From the NCBI GenBank assembly GCA_029747585.1, contig JAPEVF010000493.1:2501-33817 (forward strand): a stretch of DNA of 31,317 bases, written 5' to 3'. Each line of letters begins with the position of its first letter. Position 1 is the stretch's first letter. The notes under the pieces were generated by a model. It searched no databases. It had not been told where the DNA came from and saw only the letters and a list, made by a program, of their open reading frames with translations. Origin of the DNA: Pleurotus djamor (taxonomy: Eukaryota; Basidiomycota; Agaricomycetes; Agaricales; Pleurotaceae). Positions 10,090 to 19,780 of this stretch are shown one piece after another. Both the position numbers and the translations under genes were made by a program.

Positions 10090-10838
10090 TCTCCTGAGCG
10101 TCGAGCGGGATCCATGATCTGGAAATTACAATCCCTGAGTCATCGCGAGTTTCGGGCATTGATATACGCGTTGTGGTTATGGATCGAAGTCAAATCGAAG
10201 TTGTGCTTGAGTCGTTCTGTTGCTCAAGCGCTCACGCACTCACGTGACACGTCCCACGCCACCGATGCGTAAAGGGGTTAGAAAGTCCAGCGAAATGACA
10301 GACATATTTACTGAACTTACTGAGCACCATGTAGGTAGCTCTAGTGCGTGTAAAGGTCGGGCCTTTAGCTCAGGGTAGAGCTCTAGCGGTCGATGATGTT
10401 TCTCGCTTGAAGTTAAGTGGTTTTGAAGCCTCAGGGGTGAGCGAACCGGGATTAGGGGGAGCTAAGACAGGCTCCAAGTTAGTCAGGCCTAAAAGGACGA
10501 AGAAACCCAGTAAAAGCCTTTGGAACGGCGCCTAACAGTACTTGTCCGGAGCTCTATGAATAATATCTTTTCAAAAATGCGTCACGTACGCGGTAAATAG
10601 ATAAACATAGTCGGATGGATACAATCATCAATGTCAAGGAGAATGTGCATAGATGGGGAAGTAAGGGATATGATTGTACTCGTTACAATAAGGGTCTGTT
10701 CTCGTGTATATGATGCCCAGTATGGAGAGGAAAGATTCGTCACAAAATCGAATGCGCAAAAGAAATGGAAAACAAAAACCTAAAACCCGATGTCAAAGNG
10801 AAAAAAATATGAATGGTTAAAATACTGGACCTTGCGAG
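10090..10838. other. 0.75 kb spacer with a tRNA-like segment
   Basis: Between the possible small gene and the stop of the Ser/Pro-rich gene. It contains a CACGTG E-box core in the cactcacgtgacacg stretch near 10241, and a tRNA-like segment described separately. One N lies at 10799. The last 300 nt are AT-rich and probably hold the 3' UTR of the minus-strand gene at 10839. No protein gene is seen. Confidence 0.45.
10361..10440 (+). other. tRNA-like / possible SINE-head segment
   Basis: At 10366-10381 the bases TAGCTCAGGGTAGAGC match a pol III A-box, with a perfect 4-bp D-stem (GCTC/GAGC at 10368-10381). About 48 nt further on, GGTTTTGAAGCC (10429-10440) loosely resembles a B-box/T-arm. I could not fold a full cloverleaf: no convincing acceptor or anticodon stem closes. 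It is therefore either a decayed tRNA, the tRNA-derived head of a SINE, or chance. Confidence 0.25.
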
Positions 10839-11668
10839 CTACGCGCGTCCAACAGAGTTTAGAGGGGTTTCTTGGGGTGACTGCAGTCCCCTACCGATAT
10901 AGGAGGGTACAGGATCGCTAGATTCGGAGCTGGTGGTGCTCCTTACGCTTCCAACTGTATCATCACTCGCAGTTCGTTTCTTCCTCTTCGCCAGCAACCC
11001 CATACTCCAACGGTGCCTCGACTTGAGGATACCAGGAGGCACAGGCGGCTCTTTATCCACATCCGATAACAGCAATTTCGGATGTGAAAGTGGGTAGTGC
11101 GGGGCATTTTTGTTTGAAGCGAAAAATGAAGACGATGTTCCGCTTGGTGGTGAGGTCGAAAATCCGACCAAGGGTGGTGACATGGATGTCCATGAAGAGA
11201 TCACCGCTGTTGGTATGTGTTGTGGGGACTGCGGTAGTCCTGGTGAATCGTCACCCGACCCGGACGACGACGATGAAGAAACGGTCTCTGGGAAGGGGTA
11301 CTCGTAGCGAGCCGTATTCACCGCGAACGGTGTACCGACAATTTGTGAGGGGGAGTGCAGTTTGAGACTGGAGATGCTCGATTTTTTCGTCATTGGCAAG
11401 GCTGACAACTGCGACAGCGGCGACGCAAACTATGCGAATAAGTAAAGTTGAACGTTGAGTAGTTGGTGTAAGGGTTGAACGTTGAAACGTTGACTGGGGG
11501 ACTCACTGATTCGTCTGAACTGATATCCTCGTTCTCCTCTATGACGTTACTAGCATGATCACCTGAACTAAGGACCTGACGATCTGATTCTGATGACCAT
11601 TCTGCACGTTCCTGCTCCACTCCGCCTGGCTTCAAGGACTCAGGCGCCTCTGACTCCACCTGGGCCAT
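10839..11668 (-). CDS. Ser/Pro-rich protein of unknown function, 2 exons
   Basis: Exons 11668-11507 and 11408-10839; 243 residues. It starts MAQVESEAPESLKPGG with an acidic, Ser-rich first exon ending SSDES. A 98-nt intron ends at gtcgcag and exon 2 continues LSALPMTKKSSISSL. An alternative acceptor one codon triplet later (ttgtcag) runs straight into a stop, so gtcgcag is preferred. The body is low-complexity: SSSSSSGSGDDSPG, SPPLVGFSTSPPSG, then a basic patch LLAKRKKRT and more Ser/Thr. It is probably intrinsically disordered and rich in candidate phosphorylation sites; the KRKK run could be a nuclear signal (inference). The plus-strand frames across it are shadows. I recognise no domain. 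Confidence 0.65.
11447..11494. repeat. Two copies of GTTGAACGTTGA inside an intron
   Basis: Exact copies lie at 11448-11459 and 11474-11485; the second is followed by a partial AACGTTGAC. Both are within the 98-nt intron of the Ser/Pro-rich gene, which is longer than most introns here. A third exact copy (inverted) is at 9795-9806 and a near copy is around 20374-20385. Confidence 0.45.
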
Positions 11669-11784
11669 CGAACACGACGTTGGGGGAGGCCCGGGAAAAA
11701 GAAAAAGTGGATGAAAGAGAGCGTGCCCATCGCCACGTTCTCAGGCTTCAGCTTTTCCCAGCTAAATGAAAACGCGGATGGAAA

Positions 11785-12324
11785 GTGCTAGACGAACGCG
11801 ATGTGATCCTTCCCTCGCACATTGCCGATTCCAAGTCAGGGTTCGACGATAGGAGTGCCCCTGAAACCGTTGATCTTATCTTATCTTATCTAGTCCCTTC
11901 CAGATTCGTCCGGCATTTACGGAAATGCCTTTCCATTTTACTTCCAACTATCAACTCCCCTTCGATTTTGTTTTGGTCGAATGGAAACTGTCTCTTCAAT
12001 GGATCATCTTACCGTCCTTCTGCGCCTGCCTCACCGAAGCTCAATAGCTCACGACGCCCGTCGAGCCTCAGTTGTTTCCTGGTTCAATTGGCTGTTGCTG
12101 AAGTGAAACCTCCGTGTTACCATGCTATTGTTGGTCTGCATAGCCTTGAAAATGTCTCGCTACTTTTCCGTAGCCGAGACAGTTTTGATAAGATACGCAA
12201 CCGTCCCAAAGGACATACTTGGTTCCAAAACATTGCCCAGGCGACATGTCTAAGCTTTTCAAACCGGGATCTCAATGATTTCCTTGGGTATGTTAGACCT
12301 CCATTGAATGCGGGAAGTGGCTAG
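11785..12324 (+). pseudogene. Open frame without ATG, possible decayed F-box relative
   Basis: The frame is open for 179 codons but begins at GTG, with a TGA six codons upstream and no in-frame ATG at its head. PETVDLILSYLVPSRF resembles the first helix of fungal F-box proteins, and QATCLSFSNRDLNDFLGYV resembles an LRR-like strand followed by a helix. It lies directly upstream of, and in the same orientation as, an intact F-box gene. Either it is a relic of a tandem copy, or an exon of a gene I could not assemble, or chance. The remaining parts of 11669-12416 look like promoters for the two flanking divergent genes. Confidence 0.25.
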
Positions 12325-12416
12325 CTAGTGGCGACGCCGTTATAAAATTGCTCATGGAGAACCCGTCTCCTCCTCAAGATCATTGACACTTCCTCCAACC
12401 TTCTCATATCTAAACG

Positions 12417-13958
12417 ATGCGTCGCTTCGTCCTTCCGGACGGTTCTACTCCTGGTCAAACCCTTGAAGTGGGATCTATCACCCCGACTAGACCACGTCGA
12501 AGAGAAATCCCCCGTGAAATCTTCATCGAGATCCTGTTGATAGCGTGCAACTACGTCGAAACCGATTCTGGATGTCAACTCGGCATCCCGAAAGCCCAGG
12601 ATCTACTAAGGCTCAGTCTCGTATGCAAAGGCTGGTACAACACCATCTCCTCCACCCCTTCGTTCTGGACGACTTTCGCGAAGGGAACTGACCCCAGAGC
12701 CCTTTTTGCTCATCTTTCACACACTTCGAATGCCCCGTTAACGTTCATCCGGTTCTCCTTGACCAAGCAACCATTACCCCCACTTTCTCTCCATTTTATC
12801 CTATCCCAACTCGCTCGACTTAAGGTCCTCCGCCTAGCTGTGACGGATTACCACCTCCATTTCCTCTCCGCCAACTTGTCTCGCGCCGCCCCCAGTCTGG
12901 TCGAGCTCGAGTTGTATCTGCCCGGAAATGGAATGACTAAACCTCTTTCTTTGCCAGATTCCTTATTCCAAGGCGGTTGTCCCCCTCTTCTAAAGCGGCT
13001 TAGGCTTACAAGATACCAACTTTCTTGGANCTCTCCACTGTTCTCTTCCACCTTGACTGAACTTTCCCTTGACTCTCAATCCCCTTTCGCCTCCTCCGAA
13101 GAATTTTGCAAGGTGATCGGACGATTACAGAATCTCCGGGAACTCACCCTTTTAGGGTGCTGTCTGCCTCCTCCTCCCACCTCCGCTGTTGTCCCGAAAT
13201 TCGAACTGCCTAAACTCTCCCGTTTGTCTTTATACGACGATGCCGTCAACTTGACTGGTACACTCAAATGCTTCACTGCTCATCTCCTTTATCTGAGCGT
13301 GACTTGCTACTCGTCCAAAGGAAAGATTCGTTCTGTCCTCAACGAGTGCTTGCGTCTTTTGGATCCACACATCCCGTTGTCGCCTGGCCCATCAATCAAT
13401 TTTTGCTCTGGTCTCAACTTGGACATCACCAGCCACCCTGACCTAGTTCTTACCCTGGAACTTTGCCTGGATGTTGAAGCTCGAGATGGCACGACAACTT
13501 ATGGATCCGCTTTCGAAGCTCGTTTCCACTTCGACGATGAAACTGATTCAGCCCTAGATATTGACGTCGCCCTCAGGACTTGCCTAGACGGGTTACCACT
13601 GCTCAGTGATACCGTCACATTCTACTTGGCTCATCAGCCCGAAAAGCCAGCCCCATATTGGCTCGATTACATTGGAACATCTTTGTGGTCGTTGGAAACG
13701 ATTGTGATCGCGGAGCGAGCTGCTTATCTGGACTTCCTGAACGTTTACAAGCTTTATCTGGAGAGACTCGATCCAGAGACACCCACAGACAAGCAGGTTT
13801 TCTCTAAACTAGTGTCAATCCAATATCAGGAATCTGTTCTCGATGGGATTGGTATCGGCGAAACACAGGAAGAGTTTAACGTTTTGCATTCCATTCGTTC
13901 CAAACGCTCGACTCTCGAAATACCGGATATCGTATTTAGCATCCTTGAGATTGAGTGA
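12417..13958 (+). CDS. F-box/LRR-like protein, intronless
   Basis: One uninterrupted frame of 513 residues from ATG 12417 to TGA. After a 28-residue tail comes REIPREIFIEILLIACNYVE, a short insertion, then DLLRLSLVCKGWYNTISSTPSFWTTF. This is a textbook F-box, about residues 28-90, with the usual VCKGWY turn and the trailing S-FWT. Leucine-rich strands follow: LKVLRLAVTDYHLHF, LVELELYLPG, LLKRLRLTRY, LTELSLDS, NLRELTLLGCCLPPPP, LSRLSLYDD. The expected role is substrate recognition in an SCF ubiquitin ligase; the substrate is unknown. The N at 13030 falls in one codon and does not shift the frame. It differs from the other two F-box-like genes in the window by lacking introns. Confidence 0.88.
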   Translation: MRRFVLPDGSTPGQTLEVGSITPTRPRRREIPREIFIEILLIACNYVETDSGCQLGIPKAQDLLRLSLVCKGWYNTISSTPSFWTTFAKGTDPRALFAHLSHTSNAPLTFIRFSLTKQPLPPLSLHFILSQLARLKVLRLAVTDYHLHFLSANLSRAAPSLVELELYLPGNGMTKPLSLPDSLFQGGCPPLLKRLRLTRYQLSWXSPLFSSTLTELSLDSQSPFASSEEFCKVIGRLQNLRELTLLGCCLPPPPTSAVVPKFELPKLSRLSLYDDAVNLTGTLKCFTAHLLYLSVTCYSSKGKIRSVLNECLRLLDPHIPLSPGPSINFCSGLNLDITSHPDLVLTLELCLDVEARDGTTTYGSAFEARFHFDDETDSALDIDVALRTCLDGLPLLSDTVTFYLAHQPEKPAPYWLDYIGTSLWSLETIVIAERAAYLDFLNVYKLYLERLDPETPTDKQVFSKLVSIQYQESVLDGIGIGETQEEFNVLHSIRSKRSTLEIPDIVFSILEIE

Positions 13959-14068
13959 CCACCCTACGATCTTATGACACACTGTATCTATACACGTATA
14001 TTTTTCCGCTTTTGATACTCTCCATGTTACGCATACGCCTTATCCGTTCATTTGCACCTTTTTGCCCA

Positions 14069-14096
14069 CTCAGTACTCAGCGCTCAGCGCTCAGCC
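14069..14096 (+). repeat. Short tandem repeat, 7-nt unit CTCAGCG x4
   Basis: Units at 14069-14075 (ctcagta), 14076-14082, 14083-14089 (ctcagcg twice) and 14090-14096 (ctcagcc). It lies in the spacer between the F-box gene and esterase B. A small slippage-type repeat. Confidence 0.7.
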
Positions 14097-14622
14097 CCTG
14101 CCCCCTCTCGATGCTCCTGAATGCAAGCCTCCGTAAGTTAGCGCTTCGCCCTTACTCAAGCCAAACTCAACCTCGACCCGATACTTTCCCCATCCAACTG
14201 GCCTCTTTCGGCTGGAGCCTGGCACCTGGTATGCGGCCTACAAGGAATCTGAGCATCATGCAATGCGTGGATTGCGGAGAAGCCCCTTGGGCCTTTCCCC
14301 GTTTGTCTGCAGGCACGCCACACCGACTCCTACAAGCTTTCCACAACCGTCGTTTGAGTTTCGACANTTTTTAAGCCCATTGCGTCGCTTGTCATACCGT
14401 TTTTGTCAATCTCCAGGACAATCGGATACAACATACCGACTCTGTATGGATGACTCGATGTTGACTCGACGACCTGCCTCGGAACCGTAATTCTCGGTGA
14501 TCCCGACTCGGAGCCAGCTCCAAGAGTTGGGGTGGTAAATTTTGCTAAGCTTCGTAACAAATTCCTTGTAAAATTTTCTCGATGGACTCGCTACCGCTCT
14601 GCTTTGTGACTCCTCCGAAAAG

Positions 14623-14630
14623 TATAAGAG
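14623..14630 (+). promoter_or_regulatory. TATA-like box of carboxylesterase B
   Basis: TATAAGAG lies 61-68 nt upstream of the ATG at 14691, nearly the same distance as the TATA-like box of the paralog A. Confidence 0.4.
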
Positions 14631-14690
14631 AAGTTTCCAGCAATCGCGAAGGATTTCGACAACGAAAAAGCATTCTCCCGGATTCCTTTC

Positions 14691-16940
14691 ATGAAATTTT
14701 CATTCTTATTACTTTGGGCAGTCTACGGGACTCTGACTGCCCCAGCCGCTTCCCGGTTGCCTGTGATCGACGTCGGAAACGCGAAATATCGCGGAGCAGC
14801 AAACCAGGACGTCGGCGTTTCGAGCTATCTCGGAATACGATACGCTGCAGGTCCTGTCGGAGGCCTTCGTTGGCGTGCTCCACAACCGCCACCGAAGTTG
14901 AACGGCGTGCAGGACTCCCAGGCCGGACCCCAGTGCTTTGGATCACCTCTCGGAACCTCCCCTACTGGACCTCCACCAAACTTGACAGTTCAGCGGAGAG
15001 CTCCCATCCCAGATTTTGAGGCTGGCTCGGAAGATTGTCTCTTTCTCAAGTAAGTTTTTAGCACTCAGCCAGCCGCGACCGTGAATTCATTCAGCTTTCA
15101 TGGTTTAGTGTTTACATCCCTGGTAGCGAGCTTCCGAAGCGTAAACTCCCTGTTCTCGTCTTCGTACATGGTGGAGGGTATGTTCAACGATTCGACATGT
15201 CTACCCATCGATTGAATGATCAAATCAGATACCTCTTGGGAAATGCCACGATGTTCGATCCAACCCACATAGTCAGCATATCGAAACAGTCAATCATCGC
15301 AGTCGGCATTCAATATCGTCTTGGTATCTTCGGTACGTCCTTGAACGTCGTTGTCTCTGCCGCGGAGTTATATTACACTTCCACTTCTACTAGGATTCCT
15401 TGCTGGCTCTGAAGTCAAAGCAAATGGAAATCTCAACTCGGGTCTGCGTGAGTCTCACCTTGGTGTCATTCACAATCTCCCGTCGTTGATCAGTTTCACA
15501 GTTGACCAAGAATACGCTCTCAAATGGGTCCATAGACATGTGCGTTTCTTCCTTGCTCCCGCCTCCTCTGTCTGATTCTGACCAAATCCTTAGATCAGCA
15601 AGTTTGGTGGAGACCCCGACCAGGTCACAATCTGGGGACAGTCCGCAGGTGCGTAGAATACCTTTAAAACACTGTCTCTTTTTGATTTTTTTTTTCGCAC
15701 AGGAGCTGGTTCAGTCTTACTCCAGATGCTTGCTCGCAACGGGCGTACCGGTTCTCGTCTTTTCAACACGGCCATCACAAGTTCACCTTACCTCACACCT
15801 CTCTATCCTTATAATGGCACAATACCTGAGGTACTGAGCGGCTTGATCTCGTCATACCAATTATGAAACTTCCCATCCAGGACATTTACCGTATGGTGGT
15901 AGCTGAAGTCGGGTGCCAGAACTCCAACAATACACTATCGTGCTTGAGAACCGTCGACAGCTCTGCCCTCCAATCAGCCAACGTCCAAACCAATCCTTCC
16001 ACCGTCTTCGGTGCCACGCCCGTTGTCGATGGCGAGTTCATAACGAAGCGTCCCACTCAACTATTGAAACAGCGTAAAATCAGTGTCGTACGTCTTTGCA
16101 TTGACGATTGCTGCCCTTGTCATAGGCTGACGCACTTGCGATGACAGACGGACCTCCTAGTTCTCTATAATTCGAATGAAGGAGATATGTTCATCGATCC
16201 TTCGACGACGCTGACCGCTGCTCAGCACTCAGCGTTGTCGTTCCCTGCTTTGGGACCCAATGAACGAGCAACAATTTCTAGACTTTACGAAGGCTTGGGT
16301 ACCACTCTCCAACAGGTCATGCGAGCCCGTGGAGAGGGTATGTCCTTTCACTGCGCTCATCATTATATTGCTGATATATCTCCCGTGTGCTAGCCATCTT
16401 CGACTGTCCGGCACATTACCTCCTGAACGCGTTACCTGGTGCTTATCAAGTAAGTCGAAGATCAACCTACAAGGCCCAGTCACCAATCTCATCTTGATCC
16501 AAGGGCAAATACGCCATTCCACCTGGTCTCCACGGAGATGACTTGGGTGCTTATTTCCCTGAGTAAGACGTCGCCCATGCCCTTCCTTAATGACGTATCT
16601 GATCCAACACTCCCAACCTAGCTTCCAACCACCCACCTTCGACAACCCCACCTTCATCTCTTCCTTCGCACAGACGTTCATCAGCTTCATCCGCAAGCAG
16701 GATCCCAACTTCAAGTTTGACCCAACTAACATCACCCCGAGATGGCCGAGGTACCGCGTTTCTGAGGGTGGTGTCGTTTTCAATCGCACTGAGGATGCAC
16801 AACCCGATATCCGGTTCCGGAAGGTGGACTCTGCGTTCTTGGAACGTTGCGCGTACGTACCAAATTTCCGTGCGATAGACCGGTTACTAATTGAGCTTCA
16901 TAGGTTCTGGGAGAGTGTCAGTCATTTGACTTCACAGTAG
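14691..16940 (+). CDS. Secreted type-B carboxylesterase/lipase B, 13 exons
   Basis: Exons: 14691-15049, 15109-15177, 15229-15332, 15394-15447, 15502-15539, 15594-15648, 15703-15830, 15881-16087, 16148-16337, 16394-16449, 16504-16562, 16622-16852, 16904-16940; 528 residues. It opens with a signal peptide (MKFSFLLLWAVYGTLTA). Family marks: YLGIRYAAGPVGGLRWRAP, EDCLFLNVYIPG, VHGGG, GGDPDQVTIWGQSAG with the nucleophile near Ser225, acid candidate Glu349 (NEGDMF), and His430 (LHGDD). N-glycosylation sequons occur (NNT, NRT). Ten exons have exactly the length of their counterpart in esterase A, including the 69, 104, 54, 38, 55, 128, 59, 231 and 37 nt ones, so the pair arose by duplication. The exon 15881-16087 is unsplit here. 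It hydrolyses esters outside the cell; the substrate is unknown. It converges on the next gene, 234 nt apart. Confidence 0.93.
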
Positions 16941-17174
16941 ATACAGTACACATCGTTCGTCCAAGCTGTGGACTTCTACTTATATACCTTCATTGCTATA
17001 TTATTGCCTTCGTTTTCGACATGCTCGTGGGGCTAAATTGGGTACTAAGATCGGCGTTGGTGGTGCTCAAGATATCGCTGAGAACTTGTTGAAAAGCATG
17101 ACTACGATAACAGTGGATGAGTATGAGATACAAAGAGTGTATAGCTACATATTATGATGTGTGAGCGACGACGA

Positions 17175-19652
17175 TTACTTCTTCCTGTCCTTGACCTTCA
17201 TGCTATTGGAGAGGAAAATTAATTCACGGACATTGGGAGTGAAGAACAAACGAGAAAGATACCTTGATTCACTCATACCCTTCTTAGCGTCGGCCTTCTC
17301 TACCTTGGCATCCTTCTTGGGGCAGTTGAAAGTCTCCTTGAGTTTCTGGCTGATGGTACCATCAACAGTCCTGGATTGTAGAGGACCAGGCATGACGGAG
17401 CGCTTGGATTTGGGCTCAGGGCAGTTACCGTGCTGTATTGATCAATCGTCAGGAAAAGTACACCAAGCAGGATAGGAGCCATCAAACTCACCTCCCAAAG
17501 GTCAAGTTCCTTATCCCAGAACGACTTGTCAAAGTCGGGCAAGCTGAACAGGTTGAACAATTTTCCTTCGGCACCAACAGACGCTTCGAATTGTGCCTTC
17601 AATTTGGCACAGTACCAGTCACTGACAGCGTCCGAGCTTCGTTTCTTTTTGCCAGTGAGTCCGACGACGAGTGCAAGTCCAGCTTTGAAGCCAACCCAGG
17701 CCTTGAGTTTCAGGTTGACTTTGGAAGATTCGATGCCAATGCTGAGCTTGGGAGTGGCGGACATGGCGATCTCGCTGGTCGCGGATTGACCACTGTCGTC
17801 ACGAGCAATGCCGACATCGAAGTCTGGAATTCGTGTTAGTATACTTATTTACATGGCGAATGGGACTTGAACGTACATCCATCCTTGGCCCATGGCTTGC
17901 CCTTCATAGAANGGGGGGATTGAGATACCGACTGCGAACGTCAAGATTAGTAAGAATAGCAAGGGGAGAAATGAGCGTACGTACTTTTCTCAATACCCCA
18001 CTTGAATCCAGTCTTGACTTCAACTCCGACTTTGGCAGTTAGGTGGATTTCACCATCAATACCGAACATCAAACCGGCCTTGAAGATTCTGAGAGAAGTA
18101 TGTAAACCATGGAAATATTGAGTGTCAGGGAGATGGTCCCTTACTTGAGATCGATACCAGCTTTGGGGATTGGCTTGGGCTCGAGGATGGTGAAGTCTTT
18201 GTTGACGGTACCCTGTTTCACAGTTAAAAAGCTTCAGGAAACGACACAGCGAGGGCATACCTCGAGAGTGACGGTTGCGGTGAGGTCATGTTCAACGTTC
18301 GCAGAGAACTCTGGAGTAGAAAATAGTATATCAACATTGTCTCTAGACTCACGAAAGGAGTAAAGCCAACCTGCGATGTTACTAAGCAACGCAATGAGGG
18401 ATTTCTCCTGGAGATCAGCAACTCCAGCAGAACCGAAGTAGGAGGCGGTTCCGTAAACTTTGGTAGCCAAGGTGGCATCCATCTTGACCTGTAGGCTCCC
18501 ATTGTCGCACTTGGGACCCTTCTCCGGTTTGAAGTTGATGTTGAAGGGTTCCGTCTTGCTTCCCCATTCAATGGCACCGGACTTCGCCTCAGGAACAACC
18601 TTCTCTTTCTTGGGGTCGGCTTTGGGATCAAGAAGACCGTTGGGTTTCGTCACGTAATGAGTGAAAGTCGCCTTGAGGCCGATAACTTTGACTCCGGTAT
18701 CTTTGCAAGTTCGCGTCGTGAGCTCAAGATCGAGGGACGCTGAAGGATGACTGTACCCTCAATAGCTTGAGCAACCCAGTTATCGGCAACCTCCTTCATG
18801 CCAATGTTCTCTGGGATGGCGAAGTTGGTATCAACACCAGGGATGCTGACACCTAGGAAATTCGGTTGGTTGGCGTATTGAATGAAGCGAGGATTGTGCT
18901 TACCGACAGCGGCAGCGTACACCTTGCCATACTTCAGAGAATCAACGTGCTCGAACTAGATTGAACAGTGAGTTTAGTGTTCGAACGGTAAAGATACTGA
19001 GCGACCTGACCTGGTCATCAACACGGATGGAGAAAACTCGAGGAGCCATCCCATCACGACGTTCAATCTTTGAAGCAGCATGTTCCGGAATAGTTTGGTC
19101 TTCATCAACTCGGAAATCTGCAATACGACCGAATGGGAAAGGAGCACACTATGAGAGGACATCAGACAAATGCGGGGAAGCCAAAGACTCAGGAGATATA
19201 CTTACGCTTTCCGGAAGACGAACGTATTTATGTGTTGGGCCGTCGCCGAGGAAGAAATGACTAGGTAGAGAGATTGAGGGATATCACATCCAGCGGTGGC
19301 TGAGAATTGCTCACCTGCATCCTGCAGCCTCCTCGTTCTCCGAAGAACACACAAGGCGCACATCCTGAGCGAGAGAGTGTTGGTCACACTCTAGGACAAC
19401 CCAGCCAGCCGAGGGAGTAATGTCGGCAATGGCATACGGGGCACCGACCTATTCAGCCATTTTAGCAGGGGATGCATCATGGGACAACTTTCAAAGACGT
19501 ACAATTTTGAGGGTGGCTGACTGCCCTTCGACGGGAATGTCGTAAGCACATTCACCGTCAAAGCACGGTTTTGACCAGTCGTTGGCCCCATTCGCAGCCA
19601 CCAATGTAGCAGCTAGGAGAGCGAGAGCGAAGCCCGACTGGTATCTGGCCAT
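17175..19652 (-). CDS. Secreted protein of unknown function, about 12 exons
   Basis: Exons, high to low: 19652-19503, 19448-19315, 19260-19206, 19148-19011, 18955-18757, then 18700-18371 (56-nt intron) or 18739-18371 (17-nt intron), 18310-18261, 18212-18145, 18088-17985, 17931-17877, 17823-17492, 17432-17263, 17202-17175. About 603-616 residues. The signal peptide is MARYQSGFALALLAATLVAA. The mature part has paired cysteines (KPCFDGECAYD, VVLECD, VRLVC) and SHFFLGDGPTHKYVRLPES. The middle is beta-rich (HDLTATVTLEGTVNKDF, ILEPKPIPKAGIDLK), followed by DFDVGIARDD, a KAWVGFKAGLALVVGL stretch, and a Lys-rich tail ending KVKDRKK. It resembles a basidiomycete extracellular family I recall with DUF7029/DUF7223-type domains; not verified. 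The N at 17912 must be deleted to keep exon 17931-17877 in frame (giving SMKGKPWAKDGYFDV). It is divergent from the cyanase. Confidence 0.75.
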
Positions 19653-19773
19653 TGTGATCTCTAAACACGTCGAGTCAACAGCTGTGAAATCAATGAGAGC
19701 TGGCGTACTACCCGAACACGCGCGAAGGTGATAAGGAGGAGTTGGCTGGCTTGCGCATGAGCTCTCACGCGGG

Positions 19774-19780
19774 TTATATA
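19774..19780 (-). promoter_or_regulatory. TATA box of the secreted-protein gene
   Basis: TATATAA on the minus strand, about 122-128 nt before the ATG at 19652. It is the best TATA match on that side of the divergent spacer. Confidence 0.4.

Larger units (their letters stand above)
13959..14690. other. 0.73 kb spacer before esterase B
   Basis: It contains the 3' flank of the F-box gene, the 7-nt repeat, one N (14367) and the esterase B promoter. An open frame at 13955-14374 starts at GTG and ends at an N-interrupted codon; nothing in it is recognisable. No supported gene. Confidence 0.5.

Noticed and set aside
11084..11365. Plus-strand open frames over the Ser/Pro-rich gene
   Set aside because: Antisense shadows created by the Ser/Asp codon bias of the minus-strand gene.
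13955..14374. Plus-strand 139-codon frame with an Arg/Ser-rich start resembling a mitochondrial signal
   Set aside because: It begins at GTG, ends at an N-containing codon, and has no recognisable continuation or splice partner.
16229..16802. Minus-strand frames of 186 and 71 codons
   Set aside because: They lie antisense to esterase B exons whose paralog and catalytic motifs are certain.
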